From: Agromyces hippuratus
Lineage (GTDB): Bacteria; Actinomycetota; Actinomycetes; Actinomycetales; Microbacteriaceae
Length of the DNA: 64,000 bases
Assembly: GCF_013410355.1 (NCBI RefSeq)
Contig: NZ_JACCFI010000001.1
Location: 1,798,001-1,862,000, forward strand
Direction of reading: 5' to 3'
Part shown: positions 1 through 9,829 of the stretch, in pieces
How the letters are laid out: every line of letters starts with the position of its first letter
How positions within the stretch are numbered: the stretch's first letter is position 1
Made by a program: the position numbers and the translations under genes
Notes under the pieces: model-generated
Seen by the model: the letters and a program-made list of their open reading frames with translations, nothing else
Database searches by the model: none
What the model was told of the DNA's origin: nothing

Positions 1-544
1 ACCCCCGCACGAGCACGTCGACGACCACGACCGCCCCGGCGAGCCCGAGATAGGCGGGCCACGGCGCGTGCCGGTGCAACCACGACATCGTCGGCACGAG
101 CGCCGTGCAGATCAGGTAGACCGGGATGAACCACAGCGGCTCGGCGAGCCGCACCGCGAAAGTGCGCACGAATTCGGCGTCGACCCCGGCCAGGAGCATG
201 CCCGCGAGCACCGCTCCGACCGCCACGACGAGCACGACCACCGGCTGCGCCAGGCGGATGGCGCGGATCCGGATGTAGTGGGAGACGGTCTCACCGTGTC
301 CGCGGAGCCGCCGCCACTGCGTGATCGATGCGAATCCGCCGCAGATGAAGAAGACGGGCATGATCATGAGCGGCCACGTCGCCCAGGCGAGTGGTTCGAA
401 GCCGTCGAGCGCGTTGAACGCCCGCAGCGGGTCGCCGCCGATGCCCATCTGCAGGGCGTGCAGCAGCACCACGATCGGCAGGCAGAACGCTCGGGCGAAA
501 TCGATCGAGAGATCCCGGTCGACCGGGATGCGGACGGCGGCCAC
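1..544 (-). CDS. acyltransferase-3-like integral membrane protein, 3' end outside the window
   Basis: About 181 codons are visible, and the C-terminus runs off the left edge. The translation begins with a short basic segment, then a hydrophobic helix with the motif SIDFARAFCLPIVVLLH. This resembles the first helix of acyltransferase-3 (OafA/NolL-type) proteins, where a His at the end of the helix is conserved. Further hydrophobic helices and a basic cytoplasmic loop follow. I chose the GTG at 544 because a purine-rich AGAGGAG lies 4 bases upstream and no better start is in frame. These proteins usually O-acylate surface sugars at the membrane, but no substrate can be assigned. Other ORFs across this stretch are shadows. 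Confidence 0.6.
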   Translation of the reverse strand, partial: MAAVRIPVDRDLSIDFARAFCLPIVVLLHALQMGIGGDPLRAFNALDGFEPLAWATWPLMIMPVFFICGGFASITQWRRLRGHGETVSHYIRIRAIRLAQPVVVLVVAVGAVLAGMLLAGVDAEFVRTFAVRLAEPLWFIPVYLICTALVPTMSWLHRHAPWPAYLGLAGAVVVVDVLVRG

Positions 545-680
545 GCTGCTCCTCTTCGAGCACCGTTGACTGCGGCGCTGAGAAGAGATTCTGGCACACG
601 GCGAACGGCCCCGACGCCCGCGAGTCGCGGCCGTCGACGTCGCTCATCGCCGCGACGCGACCCCGGTTCGTCGCGCTGTC

Positions 681-1718
681 TCAGACCACGATCGTGTAAC
701 TGGTCTCGGTGGTCGCCGCACGGAATCCCATCCCCTCGTACAGGGCGAACGCCCCGGTCGGGTTCGCGGCGTCGACCTCGAGCGTCGAGTATTCCAGGCC
801 GGCAGCGCCGGCGGCCGTCAGGTGGGCCGCGAGCAGCGCCTTCGCGACCCCGCGTCCGCGGTGACCGCGCACCACGCCGACCAACGGAACGTGCACGCTC
901 GAGAAGCCCTGCCCGCCCCAGTCGGCCTCATTCACCTCGGACAGCACGAACCCCACGACGCGATCGCTCGCCTCGTCGACGGCGATGACGGAGAGGTCCA
1001 TGCGGAACACGGCGCTCGAGACGAAGACGCGCCATTCCTCCTCCGATCTCGGCTGGCTGCCCCAGTGATCGCGGAACGCATCGTTCCGCGCGGCTCTCAC
1101 CTCGTCGGCCCGAGTCGCCTGCAGCGCCTCGATTCGGACGCCCTCGCCCGCGCGAACCTCGTCGACCGGCTCTCGGAGATCGCGGCGCAACCCGGCGAAG
1201 TAGCGCGCCGGGGTGAAGCCCTCCGATTCGAGCAGCGGGCCGGCCCAGCGCGCACGGTCATCGGAGAACCCCATGATCCAGCCGGGAAGCCGCAGATCGG
1301 ATGCCGCGAGCTGCTGTTCACCGCGTGCACGCTGCCAGGCGAGGAGGACACGGCCGATGCCACGACGACGCCACTCGGGATGCACGCCCCCGACGAGGAT
1401 CGAGCGCACGAGGGTGTCGTGCCCGGGTGGGTGGTGCACGAGGCCCCAGGCCACCGCCCGACCATCGGCATCCAGCGCCACGATCGAGTCGCGCTCACGA
1501 TCGACGAACGACATCCCGAGGTCGTCGGCGAGCTCTGCCCGCGGAACCGCGTACTCCGGATGGTCGGCGGCCGCCATGGCCGCCTCGAGCTCGACGATGA
1601 GGTCGAGGTCGTCGTCGCCGACCGGACGCCATGTCTCCACGTCGGGATGCGCCAGTGTCGGCGGCGTCGCGGGGGCCGCGATGCGCTCGAAGAGCGGCGA
1701 CAGTTCGTGCTCGGTCAC
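681..1718 (-). CDS. tandem GNAT acetyltransferase (MshD-like layout)
   Basis: The 345-residue protein has two GNAT folds. The first acetyl-CoA loop is around residues 112-124 (VHPEWRRRGIGRV). The second is around 282-295 (VVRGHRGRGVAKAL), followed near 314-332 by EVDAANPTGAFALYEGMGF, the usual C-terminal GNAT signature. Twin GNAT domains are typical of mycothiol synthase MshD and of several uncharacterised actinobacterial enzymes. I do not see enough to call it MshD, and the neighbours are not mycothiol genes. It starts at GTG with GGAG just upstream. It lies downstream of the rplQ terminator, so it is probably transcribed separately. Substrate unknown. Confidence 0.75.
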   Translation of the reverse strand: MTEHELSPLFERIAAPATPPTLAHPDVETWRPVGDDDLDLIVELEAAMAAADHPEYAVPRAELADDLGMSFVDRERDSIVALDADGRAVAWGLVHHPPGHDTLVRSILVGGVHPEWRRRGIGRVLLAWQRARGEQQLAASDLRLPGWIMGFSDDRARWAGPLLESEGFTPARYFAGLRRDLREPVDEVRAGEGVRIEALQATRADEVRAARNDAFRDHWGSQPRSEEEWRVFVSSAVFRMDLSVIAVDEASDRVVGFVLSEVNEADWGGQGFSSVHVPLVGVVRGHRGRGVAKALLAAHLTAAGAAGLEYSTLEVDAANPTGAFALYEGMGFRAATTETSYTIVV

Positions 1719-1756
1719 CGCTCCAGCCTAGAGGGCGGTTCGCCGGCGGAGACGGC

Positions 1757-1789
1757 GAAGGGCCCCGGTGCGATGCACCGGGGCCCTTC
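1757..1789 (-). terminator. perfect 15-bp hairpin ending the alpha operon
   Basis: Arms 1757-1771 and 1775-1789 are exact complements around a 3-base loop. It follows the rplQ stop by about 20 bases. There is no U-tract on either strand, as is common for actinobacterial terminators. Termination is inferred from position and stem strength. Confidence 0.75.
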
Positions 1790-1807
1790 GTGATTCGAAC
1801 CTCGAGA

Positions 1808-2335
1808 CTACTTGGTCTCGGCGGCCTCTGCCTCGTCGGCGACGACCTCGGTCGTCTCCTCGGCGGCTGCGTCGGTCGCCTCGACCTCGGTCGTCTCCTC
1901 GACGACCTCGGCCGGAGCCTCCTCGGCGACGGGCGCCTCGGCAGCGGCCGGCTTCGCGGCGCGCTTCTTCGGGGTCACGGGCTCGAGCACGAGCTCGATG
2001 ACCGCCATGGGCGCGTTGTCGCCCTTGCGGTTGCCGATCTTCGTGATGCGGGTGTAGCCGCCCTCACGGTCGGCGACCTGGGGGGCGATGACCGTGAACA
2101 GCTCGTGCACGACGGTCTTGTCGCCGATGACGGCGAGCACGCGACGGCGCGCGTGCAGGTCGCCGCGCTTGCCGAACGTCACCAGACGCTCGGCCAGCGG
2201 ACGGAGGCGCTTGGCCTTCGTCTCGGTGGTGGTGATGCGCTTGTGCGTGAACAGCGCTGCAGCGAGGTTCGCGAGCATCAACCGCTCGTGGGCGGGGCCG
2301 CCTCCGAGGCGGGGGCCCTTCGTGGGCTTCGGCAT
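1808..2335 (-). CDS. rplQ: 50S ribosomal protein L17 with a long acidic C-terminal tail
   Basis: The first ~118 residues are a standard L17 (N-terminal MPKPTKGPRLGGGPAHERLM, then the conserved region around LRPLAERLVTFGKRGDLHARR). L17 lines the nascent-chain exit tunnel. The remaining ~55 residues are an Ala/Glu/Val/Thr-rich acidic tail after a short basic KKRAAK segment. The protein is therefore 175 residues instead of about 120. It is the last gene of the alpha operon, about 50 bases after rpoA, and is followed by a strong hairpin. Tails of this kind occur in actinobacterial L17 proteins; their role is unclear. Confidence 0.97.
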   Translation of the reverse strand: MPKPTKGPRLGGGPAHERLMLANLAAALFTHKRITTTETKAKRLRPLAERLVTFGKRGDLHARRRVLAVIGDKTVVHELFTVIAPQVADREGGYTRITKIGNRKGDNAPMAVIELVLEPVTPKKRAAKPAAAEAPVAEEAPAEVVEETTEVEATDAAAEETTEVVADEAEAAETK

Positions 2336-2385
2336 GGTTCGTTCTCTCCAGTAGGTGGGGGTTGGTGGGCGACCGCGAGGTCTGC

Positions 2386-3372
2386 CTAGTTCTCGTCGTC
2401 GAAGCCCGTGTAGAAGTGGGCCCCGTCGAATCCGGGGACGGAGTCCTTCAGCGACAGGCCCATTTCGGTGAGCTTGTCCTTGACCTCATCCACCGACTTC
2501 TGGCCGAAGTTGCGGATGTTCATGAGCTGCGACTCCGACAGGGCGACGAGCTCGGAAACCGTGTTGATGCCCTCGCGCTTGAGGCAGTTGTAGCTGCGCA
2601 CCGAGAGGTCGAGGTCTTCGATCGGGATCGAGAGCTCGCTGGAGAGCACGGCGTCGACCGGCGCCGGGCCGATCTCGATGCCCTCGGCAGCGGTGTTCAG
2701 CTCGCGGGCGAGGCCGAACAGCTCGGTCAGCGTGCGGCCGGCCGAAGCGATCGCGTCGCGCGGCGTGATGGCCGGCTTCGACTCGACGTCGACCACGAGG
2801 CGGTCGAAGTCGGTGCGCTCGCCGGCACGGGTGGCCTCGACGCGGTAGGTGACCTTCAGGACCGGCGAGTAGATCGAGTCGACCGGGATCTGGCCGGCTT
2901 CCGAGTACTCGTTGCGGTTCTGGCTGGCCGAGACGTAGCCGCGGCCGCGCTCGATCGTGAGCTCGAGCTCGAACTTCGCCGAGTCGTTGAGCGTCGCGAT
3001 GACCAGCTCGGGGTTGTGCACCTCGACGCCCGCCGGAGCGGAGATGTCGGCTGCGGTGACCTCACCGGCACCCTGCTTGCGCAGGTACGCGGTGATCGGC
3101 TCGTCGTGCTCGCTGGAGACGACCAGGTTCTTGATGTTGAGGATGATCTCGGTGACATCCTCCTTCACACCCGGAACCGTCGAGAACTCGTGGAGCACGC
3201 CGTCGATGCGGATGCTCGTCACGGCTGCGCCGGGGATCGAGGAGAGGAGGGTGCGACGGAGCGAGTTGCCCAGGGTGTAACCGAAGCCCGGCTCGAGGGG
3301 CTCGATCACGAAACGCGAACGGAACTCCGAGATGTTCTCTTCGGTGAGCGTCGGGCGCTGTGCGATCAGCAC
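2386..3372 (-). CDS. rpoA: DNA-directed RNA polymerase alpha subunit
   Basis: The 328-residue protein is full length. The N-terminal domain has the assembly motif EPLEPGFGYTLGNSLRRTLLSSIPG. The C-terminal domain, which contacts upstream promoter DNA and activators, has the helix-hairpin-helix region ending in LMNIRNFGQKSVDEVKDKL. It starts at GTG (3370-3372). It lies downstream of rpsK after a 138-base gap that holds a long stem-loop where some genomes carry rpsD. It is co-transcribed with rplQ in the alpha operon. Confidence 0.99.
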   Translation of the reverse strand: MLIAQRPTLTEENISEFRSRFVIEPLEPGFGYTLGNSLRRTLLSSIPGAAVTSIRIDGVLHEFSTVPGVKEDVTEIILNIKNLVVSSEHDEPITAYLRKQGAGEVTAADISAPAGVEVHNPELVIATLNDSAKFELELTIERGRGYVSASQNRNEYSEAGQIPVDSIYSPVLKVTYRVEATRAGERTDFDRLVVDVESKPAITPRDAIASAGRTLTELFGLARELNTAAEGIEIGPAPVDAVLSSELSIPIEDLDLSVRSYNCLKREGINTVSELVALSESQLMNIRNFGQKSVDEVKDKLTEMGLSLKDSVPGFDGAHFYTGFDDEN

Positions 3373-3458
3373 TGTTGATTCCTTTCGGCAGGGTGTCCGC
3401 TATATGACACCTGCGAGTACGAGGATCTTGAGTTGTGTGAGAGAACGGATGTCCCGGC

Positions 3459-3498
3459 GATCGAGGAGGGCCCGGCTGAGCCGGACTGCTCCTCGATC
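3459..3498 (-). other. long stem-loop in the rpsK-rpoA gap
   Basis: Ten-base perfect arms (3459-3468 GATCGAGGAG and 3489-3498) enclose an inner CCGGC/GCCGG stem. The element fills the gap where rpsD lies in many alpha operons. It could be an attenuator, an RNA-processing site or a ribosomal-protein binding site; the sequence alone cannot decide. Confidence 0.55.
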
Positions 3499-3510
3499 AC
3501 CGGGAGGGAA

Positions 3511-3909
3511 TCAGACGCGGCGACGCTTGGGCGGGCGGCATCCGTTGTGCGCCTGGGGCGTCACGTCGTTGATGCTGCCGACCTCGAGGCCTGCGGCCTG
3601 GAGCGAGCGGATCGCGGTCTCGCGGCCGGAGCCGGGACCCTTGACGAACACGTCGACCTTCTTCATGCCGTGCTCCTGCGCCTGGCGGGCGGCCGACTCT
3701 GCGGCGAGCTGCGCGGCGAACGGGGTCGACTTGCGCGAGCCCTTGAAGCCGACGCCACCGGAGGAGGCCCAGCTGATCACGGCACCGTTGGTGTCGGTGA
3801 TCGAGACGATCGTGTTGTTGAACGTCGACTTGATGTGGGCCTGGCCCACGGCGATGTTCTTCTTTTCCTTCTTGCGCGGCTTGCGAGTAGCCGCCTTGGG
3901 TGCTGCCAT
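3511..3909 (-). CDS. rpsK: 30S ribosomal protein S11
   Basis: At 132 residues, this is a typical S11 with a basic N-terminus (AAPKAATRKPRKKEKKN), the core HIKSTFNNTIVSITDTNG and the C-terminal GSINDVTPQAHNGCRPPKRRRV. S11 forms part of the 30S platform near the mRNA exit. The ATG start is preceded by a purine-rich AGGAGA. It follows rpsM by about 30 bases in the same operon. Confidence 0.99.
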   Translation of the reverse strand: MAAPKAATRKPRKKEKKNIAVGQAHIKSTFNNTIVSITDTNGAVISWASSGGVGFKGSRKSTPFAAQLAAESAARQAQEHGMKKVDVFVKGPGSGRETAIRSLQAAGLEVGSINDVTPQAHNGCRPPKRRRV

Positions 3910-3941
3910 GTGTGAAATCTCCTAGATCTGGCGACGAGCGG

Positions 3942-4322
3942 TTACTTGCGGCCGGGCTTCTTCTTGCCGGCGACGGTGCGCTTCGGGCCCTTGCGGGTAC
4001 GAGCGTTGGTCTTGGTGCGCTGGCCGCGGACCGGGAGACCGCGACGGTGGCGGATGCCCTCGTACGAGCCGATCTCGACCTTGCGGCGGATGTCGGCGGC
4101 GACCTCGCGGCGGAGGTCACCCTCGACCTTGAAGTTGCCCTCGATGTAGTCGCGCAGCGCAATGAGCTGGTCGTCGCTGAGGTCCTTCACGCGGATGTTT
4201 CCGTCGATGCCGGTCTCGGCGAGCGTGGTGAGCGCTCGCGTGCGGCCGACGCCGTAGATGTAAGTCAGTGCGATCTCCACGCGCTTCTCGCGCGGGATGT
4301 CGACTCCTGCCAGACGTGCCAT
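3942..4322 (-). CDS. rpsM: 30S ribosomal protein S13
   Basis: The 126-residue product begins MARLAGVDIPREKRVEIALT, which is the family N-terminus. The reading frame is open further upstream, but that extension has no similarity to S13 and GGAGA lies directly before the 4322 ATG. The RHRRGLPVRGQRTKTNARTRKG segment and the basic C-terminus are typical. S13 sits in the 30S head and contacts 23S rRNA and P-site tRNA. First of the rpsM-rpsK-rpoA-rplQ group. Confidence 0.98.
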   Translation of the reverse strand: MARLAGVDIPREKRVEIALTYIYGVGRTRALTTLAETGIDGNIRVKDLSDDQLIALRDYIEGNFKVEGDLRREVAADIRRKVEIGSYEGIRHRRGLPVRGQRTKTNARTRKGPKRTVAGKKKPGRK

Positions 4323-4394
4323 GTGTGGCTTCTCCTGATTCGAAGTGGAGGTGTGGAGCAACGCCGGTGCCCGAGCCTCCGACTCGAGGTGTCC

Positions 4395-4419
4395 CCGCGG
4401 CATCCGTGGATGCCTGCGG
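4395..4419 (-). other. GCATCC/GGATGC hairpin between rpmJ and rpsM
   Basis: GGCATCC (4399-4405) and GGATGCC (4408-4414) are exact complements. The stem extends into CCGC/GCGG with one bulged base. It belongs to a set of intergenic hairpins here built on the same heptamer (12789-12820, 25208-25243, 25273-25301). Function unknown. Confidence 0.5.
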
Positions 4420-4482
4420 TTCTGGCGCTGCCGATGTATTCAGTTGTGGGATGCGGAGCGCAGTGCGCCCCGTGTCTGGTGA

Positions 4483-4599
4483 CTAGCCCTGGCGCTGCTT
4501 GTGGCGCGGGTTCGACTTGCAGATGACCATGACGCGGCCGTGGCGGCGAATCACCTTGCAGTGGTCGCAGATGGGCTTGACGCTGGGGTTGACCTTCAC
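4483..4599 (-). CDS. rpmJ: 50S ribosomal protein L36 (zinc-binding form)
   Basis: This 38-residue gene reads, from a GTG at 4599, VKVNPSVKPICDHCKVIRRH and then GRVMVICKSNPRHKQRQG to a TAG stop. CDHC, a later Cys and a His form the zinc ribbon of the C+ L36 type. It lies between infA and rpsM, its normal place in the alpha operon. L36 stabilises the 23S rRNA near the L6 region. Confidence 0.97.
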   Translation of the reverse strand: MKVNPSVKPICDHCKVIRRHGRVMVICKSNPRHKQRQG

Positions 4600-4670
4600 G
4601 ATTGTTCCTTGATGTGTCGCTGTCCTCGTACCCGCGAGATGTCGCGGGCCGTTACTTTCCGAGCAGCCGT

Positions 4671-4892
4671 TTACTTGTAGCGGTAGACGATGCGGCCGCG
4701 CGTCAGGTCGTATGGGCTCAGCTCGACGATCACGCGGTCCTCGGGGAGGATGCGGATGTAGTGCTGGCGCATCTTTCCTGAGATGTGCGCGAGGACCTTG
4801 TGGCCGTTCGTGAGTTCCACCCGGAACATCGCGTTCGGGAGGGCCTCGACAACCGAGCCTTCAATCTCGATGACGCCGTCTTTCTTGGCCAT
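4671..4892 (-). CDS. infA: translation initiation factor IF-1
   Basis: The 73-residue single-OB-fold protein matches IF-1 along its whole length, from MAKKDGVIEIEGSVVEALPN to DLTRGRIVYRYK. IF-1 occupies the 30S A site during initiation. Its usual upstream neighbour is map, but here ptsI intervenes, with a 200-base gap between ptsI and infA. That gap includes a possible weak promoter (TAGAGT about 140 bases upstream of the start), so infA may start its own transcript. Confidence 0.99.
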   Translation of the reverse strand: MAKKDGVIEIEGSVVEALPNAMFRVELTNGHKVLAHISGKMRQHYIRILPEDRVIVELSPYDLTRGRIVYRYK

Positions 4893-5092
4893 AGCCTCAC
4901 TATCGCTTGGAGTTTGGGATGCTGGTCGTGCGATGGTTCCGCTCGCCGAGCCCGATTCCCCTGAAATCAGAGGTCGTCAGGCATGCCGAAGCAGGCGTGC
5001 AGAACACCAAGGGTCAACTCTAGGTGATTCCGGCCGTTTTCGCCAGTCGAGCGCCGCACGGCCCATGCCGGCGCATCGCCCCACGCGCCGGA

Positions 5093-6763
5093 TCAGGCTC
5101 GCGCGACGATCTCGGCCGCGAGGGACTGCGCCGCGGTCCGCGCCGCCGCGGCGTCCTCGGCCGCGAGTGCGGCCCTGGCGAGTGCTCTCGCATCATCGGC
5201 GCCGAATCGCCTGAGCGAGGCCCGCACGTCGGCGAGCGCCGAGGGCGACATCGACAGGCTGGTGGCACCGAGCCCGACGAGCACGACGGCCAGGAGCGGA
5301 TCCGCAGCGGCCTCACCGCAGATGCCCACCGGCCTGCCGAGCGCGACACCGGCCGCGCCCACCTCCGAGATGAGGCGCAGCACCGCGGGGTGCCACGGGT
5401 CCTGCAGGGCCGCCACGGTGCCGAGCAGGCGGTCGGCGGCCATCGTGTACTGCGTGAGGTCGTTCGTGCCGATCGAAGCGAAATCGGCCGCCGCCAGCAC
5501 CCGGTCGGCGATGAGCGCCGCCGACGGCGTCTCGACCATCACTCCCGCGACGACGATGCCCTGCTCCCTCGCGAGCGCGACGAAGTACCGCGTCTCCTCG
5601 ACGGTCGCGATCATCGGCGCCATGACCTGCAGTTCGGCCTCCGTCGACGCGGCGGCGGCCGCGAGCGCCGCCAGCTGGTCGCGCAGGATCACCTCGGCCT
5701 GCCGAAGCGCTCGGATACCGCGCAGCCCGAGTGCGGGGTTCGCCTCTGGCGCATCGTTGACGAAGGCGAGCGGCTTGTCGGCCCCGGCGTCGAGCACGCG
5801 GACCACGACCTTCCGCCCGGGGAACGCCGTGAGCAGTCGCGTGTACTCGACCTGCTGCTCGCGCACGGTCGGGGCGACATCGGCGCCGAGGAAGAGGAAC
5901 TCGGTGCGGAAGAGCCCGACGCCCTCGGCACCGAGGCGTACGGCCTCGGCGACGTCGTCGACGGACCCGAGGTTCGCGAGCAACGGCACCGGCGTGCCGT
6001 CGGCGAGGGCGCCGGGTGCGAGCGGTGCCGTCGCCTCCGCCGCACGCTCCTCGAGACGGGTGCGGGCGGCCGACAGCTGTTCGTCGGAGGGCGACGCGAC
6101 GACGAGGCCACGGGCCGCGTCGACGACGACGGTGTCGCCGTCGGCGAGATGCACGGCATCCGCGGCGCCGACGACGGCGACGAGCGCCTTCTCGCGGGCG
6201 AGGATGGCCGTGTGCGAGGTGGGCCCGCCCTCGACGGTCACGAGCGCCTGCACCTGGTCGAGATCGAGCATCGCCGTGTCGGCGGGAGCGAGGTCGTGCG
6301 CGACGAGCACGAACGGATGCCCCGGGTCCGGCACCCCCGGTGCCGGCACCTGCATGAGCTCTGCGATCACGCGTTGCGAGACGTCGTCGAGATCGGCGGC
6401 CCGCTCCCCCAGGTACCCACCCATCTCGGCGAGCCGTCGGCGATACGAGGCGAACGCCTCGAAGACCGCACGCTCCGCCGTGGCCCCCGTCGCCAGCTTC
6501 GCATCGACGAGGTCGACGAGGCTCGGGTCCTCGGCCATCATGGCCTGCGCCTCGAGCACGTCCTTGCCGGCTCCCCCGACCGCCGCTCCGCGACGCGAGA
6601 GCTCGGTGGCGACCGCCGACAGCGCGATCCTCGCCCGTGCCGATTCCCGTTCGCGACCGAGCTCGCTCGCGGCATCGGCCGGTTCCGGTAGGCGTTCAGC
6701 CATCCGCACGACCCGACCGATGGCCACCCCTTGGCCGATCCCGGTCCCCGTGATCTCCCTCAT
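5093..6763 (-). CDS. ptsI: PEP-protein phosphotransferase (enzyme I of the PTS)
   Basis: Enzyme I takes phosphate from phosphoenolpyruvate onto a histidine and passes it to HPr to drive sugar uptake. The 556-residue protein has the N-terminal HPr-binding region, the phospho-His loop GGPTSHTAIL (His184), the PEP-binding barrel with GLFRTEFLFLG, and a near-C-terminal GICGEAA with the catalytic Cys. I chose the ATG at 6763 (MREITGTGIGQGVAIGRV), preceded by GGAGG. The open frame extends 113 codons upstream, but that part is the complement of map's tail and is unrelated. No ptsH or EII gene is nearby. Its position inside the map-infA interval is unusual. Confidence 0.95.
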   Translation of the reverse strand: MREITGTGIGQGVAIGRVVRMAERLPEPADAASELGRERESARARIALSAVATELSRRGAAVGGAGKDVLEAQAMMAEDPSLVDLVDAKLATGATAERAVFEAFASYRRRLAEMGGYLGERAADLDDVSQRVIAELMQVPAPGVPDPGHPFVLVAHDLAPADTAMLDLDQVQALVTVEGGPTSHTAILAREKALVAVVGAADAVHLADGDTVVVDAARGLVVASPSDEQLSAARTRLEERAAEATAPLAPGALADGTPVPLLANLGSVDDVAEAVRLGAEGVGLFRTEFLFLGADVAPTVREQQVEYTRLLTAFPGRKVVVRVLDAGADKPLAFVNDAPEANPALGLRGIRALRQAEVILRDQLAALAAAAASTEAELQVMAPMIATVEETRYFVALAREQGIVVAGVMVETPSAALIADRVLAAADFASIGTNDLTQYTMAADRLLGTVAALQDPWHPAVLRLISEVGAAGVALGRPVGICGEAAADPLLAVVLVGLGATSLSMSPSALADVRASLRRFGADDARALARAALAAEDAAAARTAAQSLAAEIVARA

Positions 6764-6941
6764 CCGCCCGGCCTCCGTTGCGAGTATCCGTTCTGCACTC
6801 AGACTAGCCGCCTGACGAGCGCCCGTCGGGAGCATCGTCGCGCGGGCCGGCGCTCGAAGCACCGCCGCACACCGTACGCGCCACGGAGTTCCTCGTCGGA
6901 GTCGCAGGCCGACCCGCGATGCGAAGGGCAGGGTGTTCGGC

Positions 6942-7769
6942 TCAGGCGATGGGGGCGGGCCGCACCCCGAACCGCGCCAGCCCCGCGGCCCCGCCGTCGG
7001 GGGCGGTGAGCACCCAGATGCCGTCGGCGTGCACCGCGACGGAATGCTCCCAGTGCGCGGAGTCGGAACCGTCGGACGTCGTGACGGTCCAGTCGTCGTC
7101 ACGCGTGAACGTGTCGATGGACCCGCCGACGATCATCGGCTCGATCGCCACGACGAGCCCGGGCTTGACCGCGGGTCCCCGACGGTCCACGCGGTAGTTG
7201 AAGACGGGCGGCTCCTCGTGCATCGTGCGCCCGATGCCGTGACCGACGTAGTCGGTGAGGATCCCGTACGCGCCCTCGCCGTGGACGAAGTCCTCGATCG
7301 CGGCGCCGACCTCGTTGAGGTGCGAGGCGCGTGCGAGCGTGGCGATGCCGACCCACAGGGCCTGCTCGGTGACCCGGTTGAGCTCGTCGCGGGCGGCGAC
7401 GACGTCGGGGCGCTCGGCGTCGGGCAGCACGACGGTGAACGCGGAGTCGCCGTTCCAGCCGGCGACCTCTGCACCCCCGTCGACCGAGACGATGTCGCCG
7501 GCACGGAACGGGCGGTCTCCGGGGATGCCGTGCACGACGTCGTCGTCGACCGAGACGCACAGCGTGTGCCGGTATCCGGGCACGAGCTGGAAGTTCGGCA
7601 CGCCGCCGCCGTCGCGGATCACGCGCTCGGCAGCGGCATCGAGGTCGAGCGGCGTCGCGCCCGGGACGAGCAGCCTGCGCGTCTCGGCGAGTGCCGCAGC
7701 GGTCAGCTCACCGGCCGCCCGCATCGAGCGGAGCTCGGCGGGCGACTTGTAGATGGACCGTCGGAACAC
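6942..7769 (-). CDS. map: methionine aminopeptidase, type I
   Basis: The enzyme removes the initiator Met from nascent proteins. All five metal ligands of the pita-bread fold are present: Asp97, Asp108, His177 (in GHGIGRTMHEEP), Glu210 (VVAIEPM) and Glu241 (EHSVAV). His80 is also in place. At 275 residues it is normal for the type I actinobacterial form. It lies 8 bases downstream of adk, as in most spc operons. The stretch 6764-6941 between map and ptsI shows no other gene. Confidence 0.97.
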   Translation of the reverse strand: MFRRSIYKSPAELRSMRAAGELTAAALAETRRLLVPGATPLDLDAAAERVIRDGGGVPNFQLVPGYRHTLCVSVDDDVVHGIPGDRPFRAGDIVSVDGGAEVAGWNGDSAFTVVLPDAERPDVVAARDELNRVTEQALWVGIATLARASHLNEVGAAIEDFVHGEGAYGILTDYVGHGIGRTMHEEPPVFNYRVDRRGPAVKPGLVVAIEPMIVGGSIDTFTRDDDWTVTTSDGSDSAHWEHSVAVHADGIWVLTAPDGGAAGLARFGVRPAPIA

Positions 7770-7777
7770 CGAACGGC

Positions 7778-8391
7778 TCAGGCGGAGACGCCGTTGGGTG
7801 CGAGCCCGCGCGCAGCGAGCGCCGAGAAGATGCGCTCGGTCACCTCGTCGAGCGTGCCGACGCCGTCGATGCGCACGACGACGCCGCGTTCGCGGTACAC
7901 GTCGAGGATCGGCGCGGTCTCCCGCTCGTAGATCGCGAGACGATTCGCGATGACCTCTTCGGTGTCGTCGGTGCGCCCCTGCTCAGCCGCGCGCTGCTGC
8001 AGGCGGGCGATGCTCTCGTCGCGGGGCACCTCGAGTTCGATGACCGCATCGAGCGCCTCGCCACGAGCCGTGAGGAACGCGTCGAGGTCGTCGACCTGGC
8101 CGCGATTGCGCGGGTACCCGTCGAGGAGGAAGCCGCCCGCGGCATCCGCCTGCTCGAGCCGGTCGCGCACGAGCTCGCTCGTGAGCGCATCGGGAACGAG
8201 GTCGCCCGCCTCGATGATCGCCTGCACGCGCTTGCCGAGCTCGGTGCCGCCCGCGACATTCGCACGGAAGATGTCGCCGGTGGCGACCTGGGGCACGCCG
8301 AACGCCTCCGCGACGAGCACGCCCTGCGTTCCCTTGCCGGAGCCCTGGGGCCCGACGATCAGGAAGCGAGCTGAGCCGGTAGCGGAAGCCG

Positions 8392-8395
<4 letters not shown>
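7778..8395 (-). CDS. adk: adenylate kinase
   Basis: It interconverts ATP plus AMP with two ADP. The P-loop is GPQGSGKGT at 15-23, followed by TGDIFRANV and the AMP-binding FLLDGYPRN. The 205-residue protein has the short LID (QRAAEQGRTDDTEEVIANRL) without a zinc-binding insert. The ATG at 8395 overlaps the secY stop as ATGA, so translation is probably coupled. The longer open frame upstream only reads secY out of frame. Confidence 0.97.
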
Positions 8396-9714
<1,319 letters not shown>

Positions 9715-9757
9715 TCGTCCTCCTGTTGCTCCGTGTGGAGTCAGTCCATATGCGGCT

Positions 9758-9807
9758 CGAGCCAGTCGAGACCCCCGTGAATCATACGCGAGGTCCCGAC
9801 TGGCTCG
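9758..9807 (-). other. long stem-loop between rplO and secY
   Basis: Eleven-base perfect arms (9758-9768 and 9797-9807, CGAGCCAGTCG and its complement) with an inner GACC/GGTC pairing. It lies inside the spc operon. It may attenuate or process the transcript so that secY-adk-map is made at a different level from the ribosomal proteins. Confidence 0.55.
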
Positions 9808-9829
9808 TGCAATCGGTGCTGTTTCCGGT

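Noticed and set aside
6764..7102. N-terminal extension of ptsI by 113 residues
   Set aside because: It reads the complement and end of map out of frame, is Pro/Arg-rich and unlike enzyme I, while the 6763 ATG has GGAGG and a family N-terminus.
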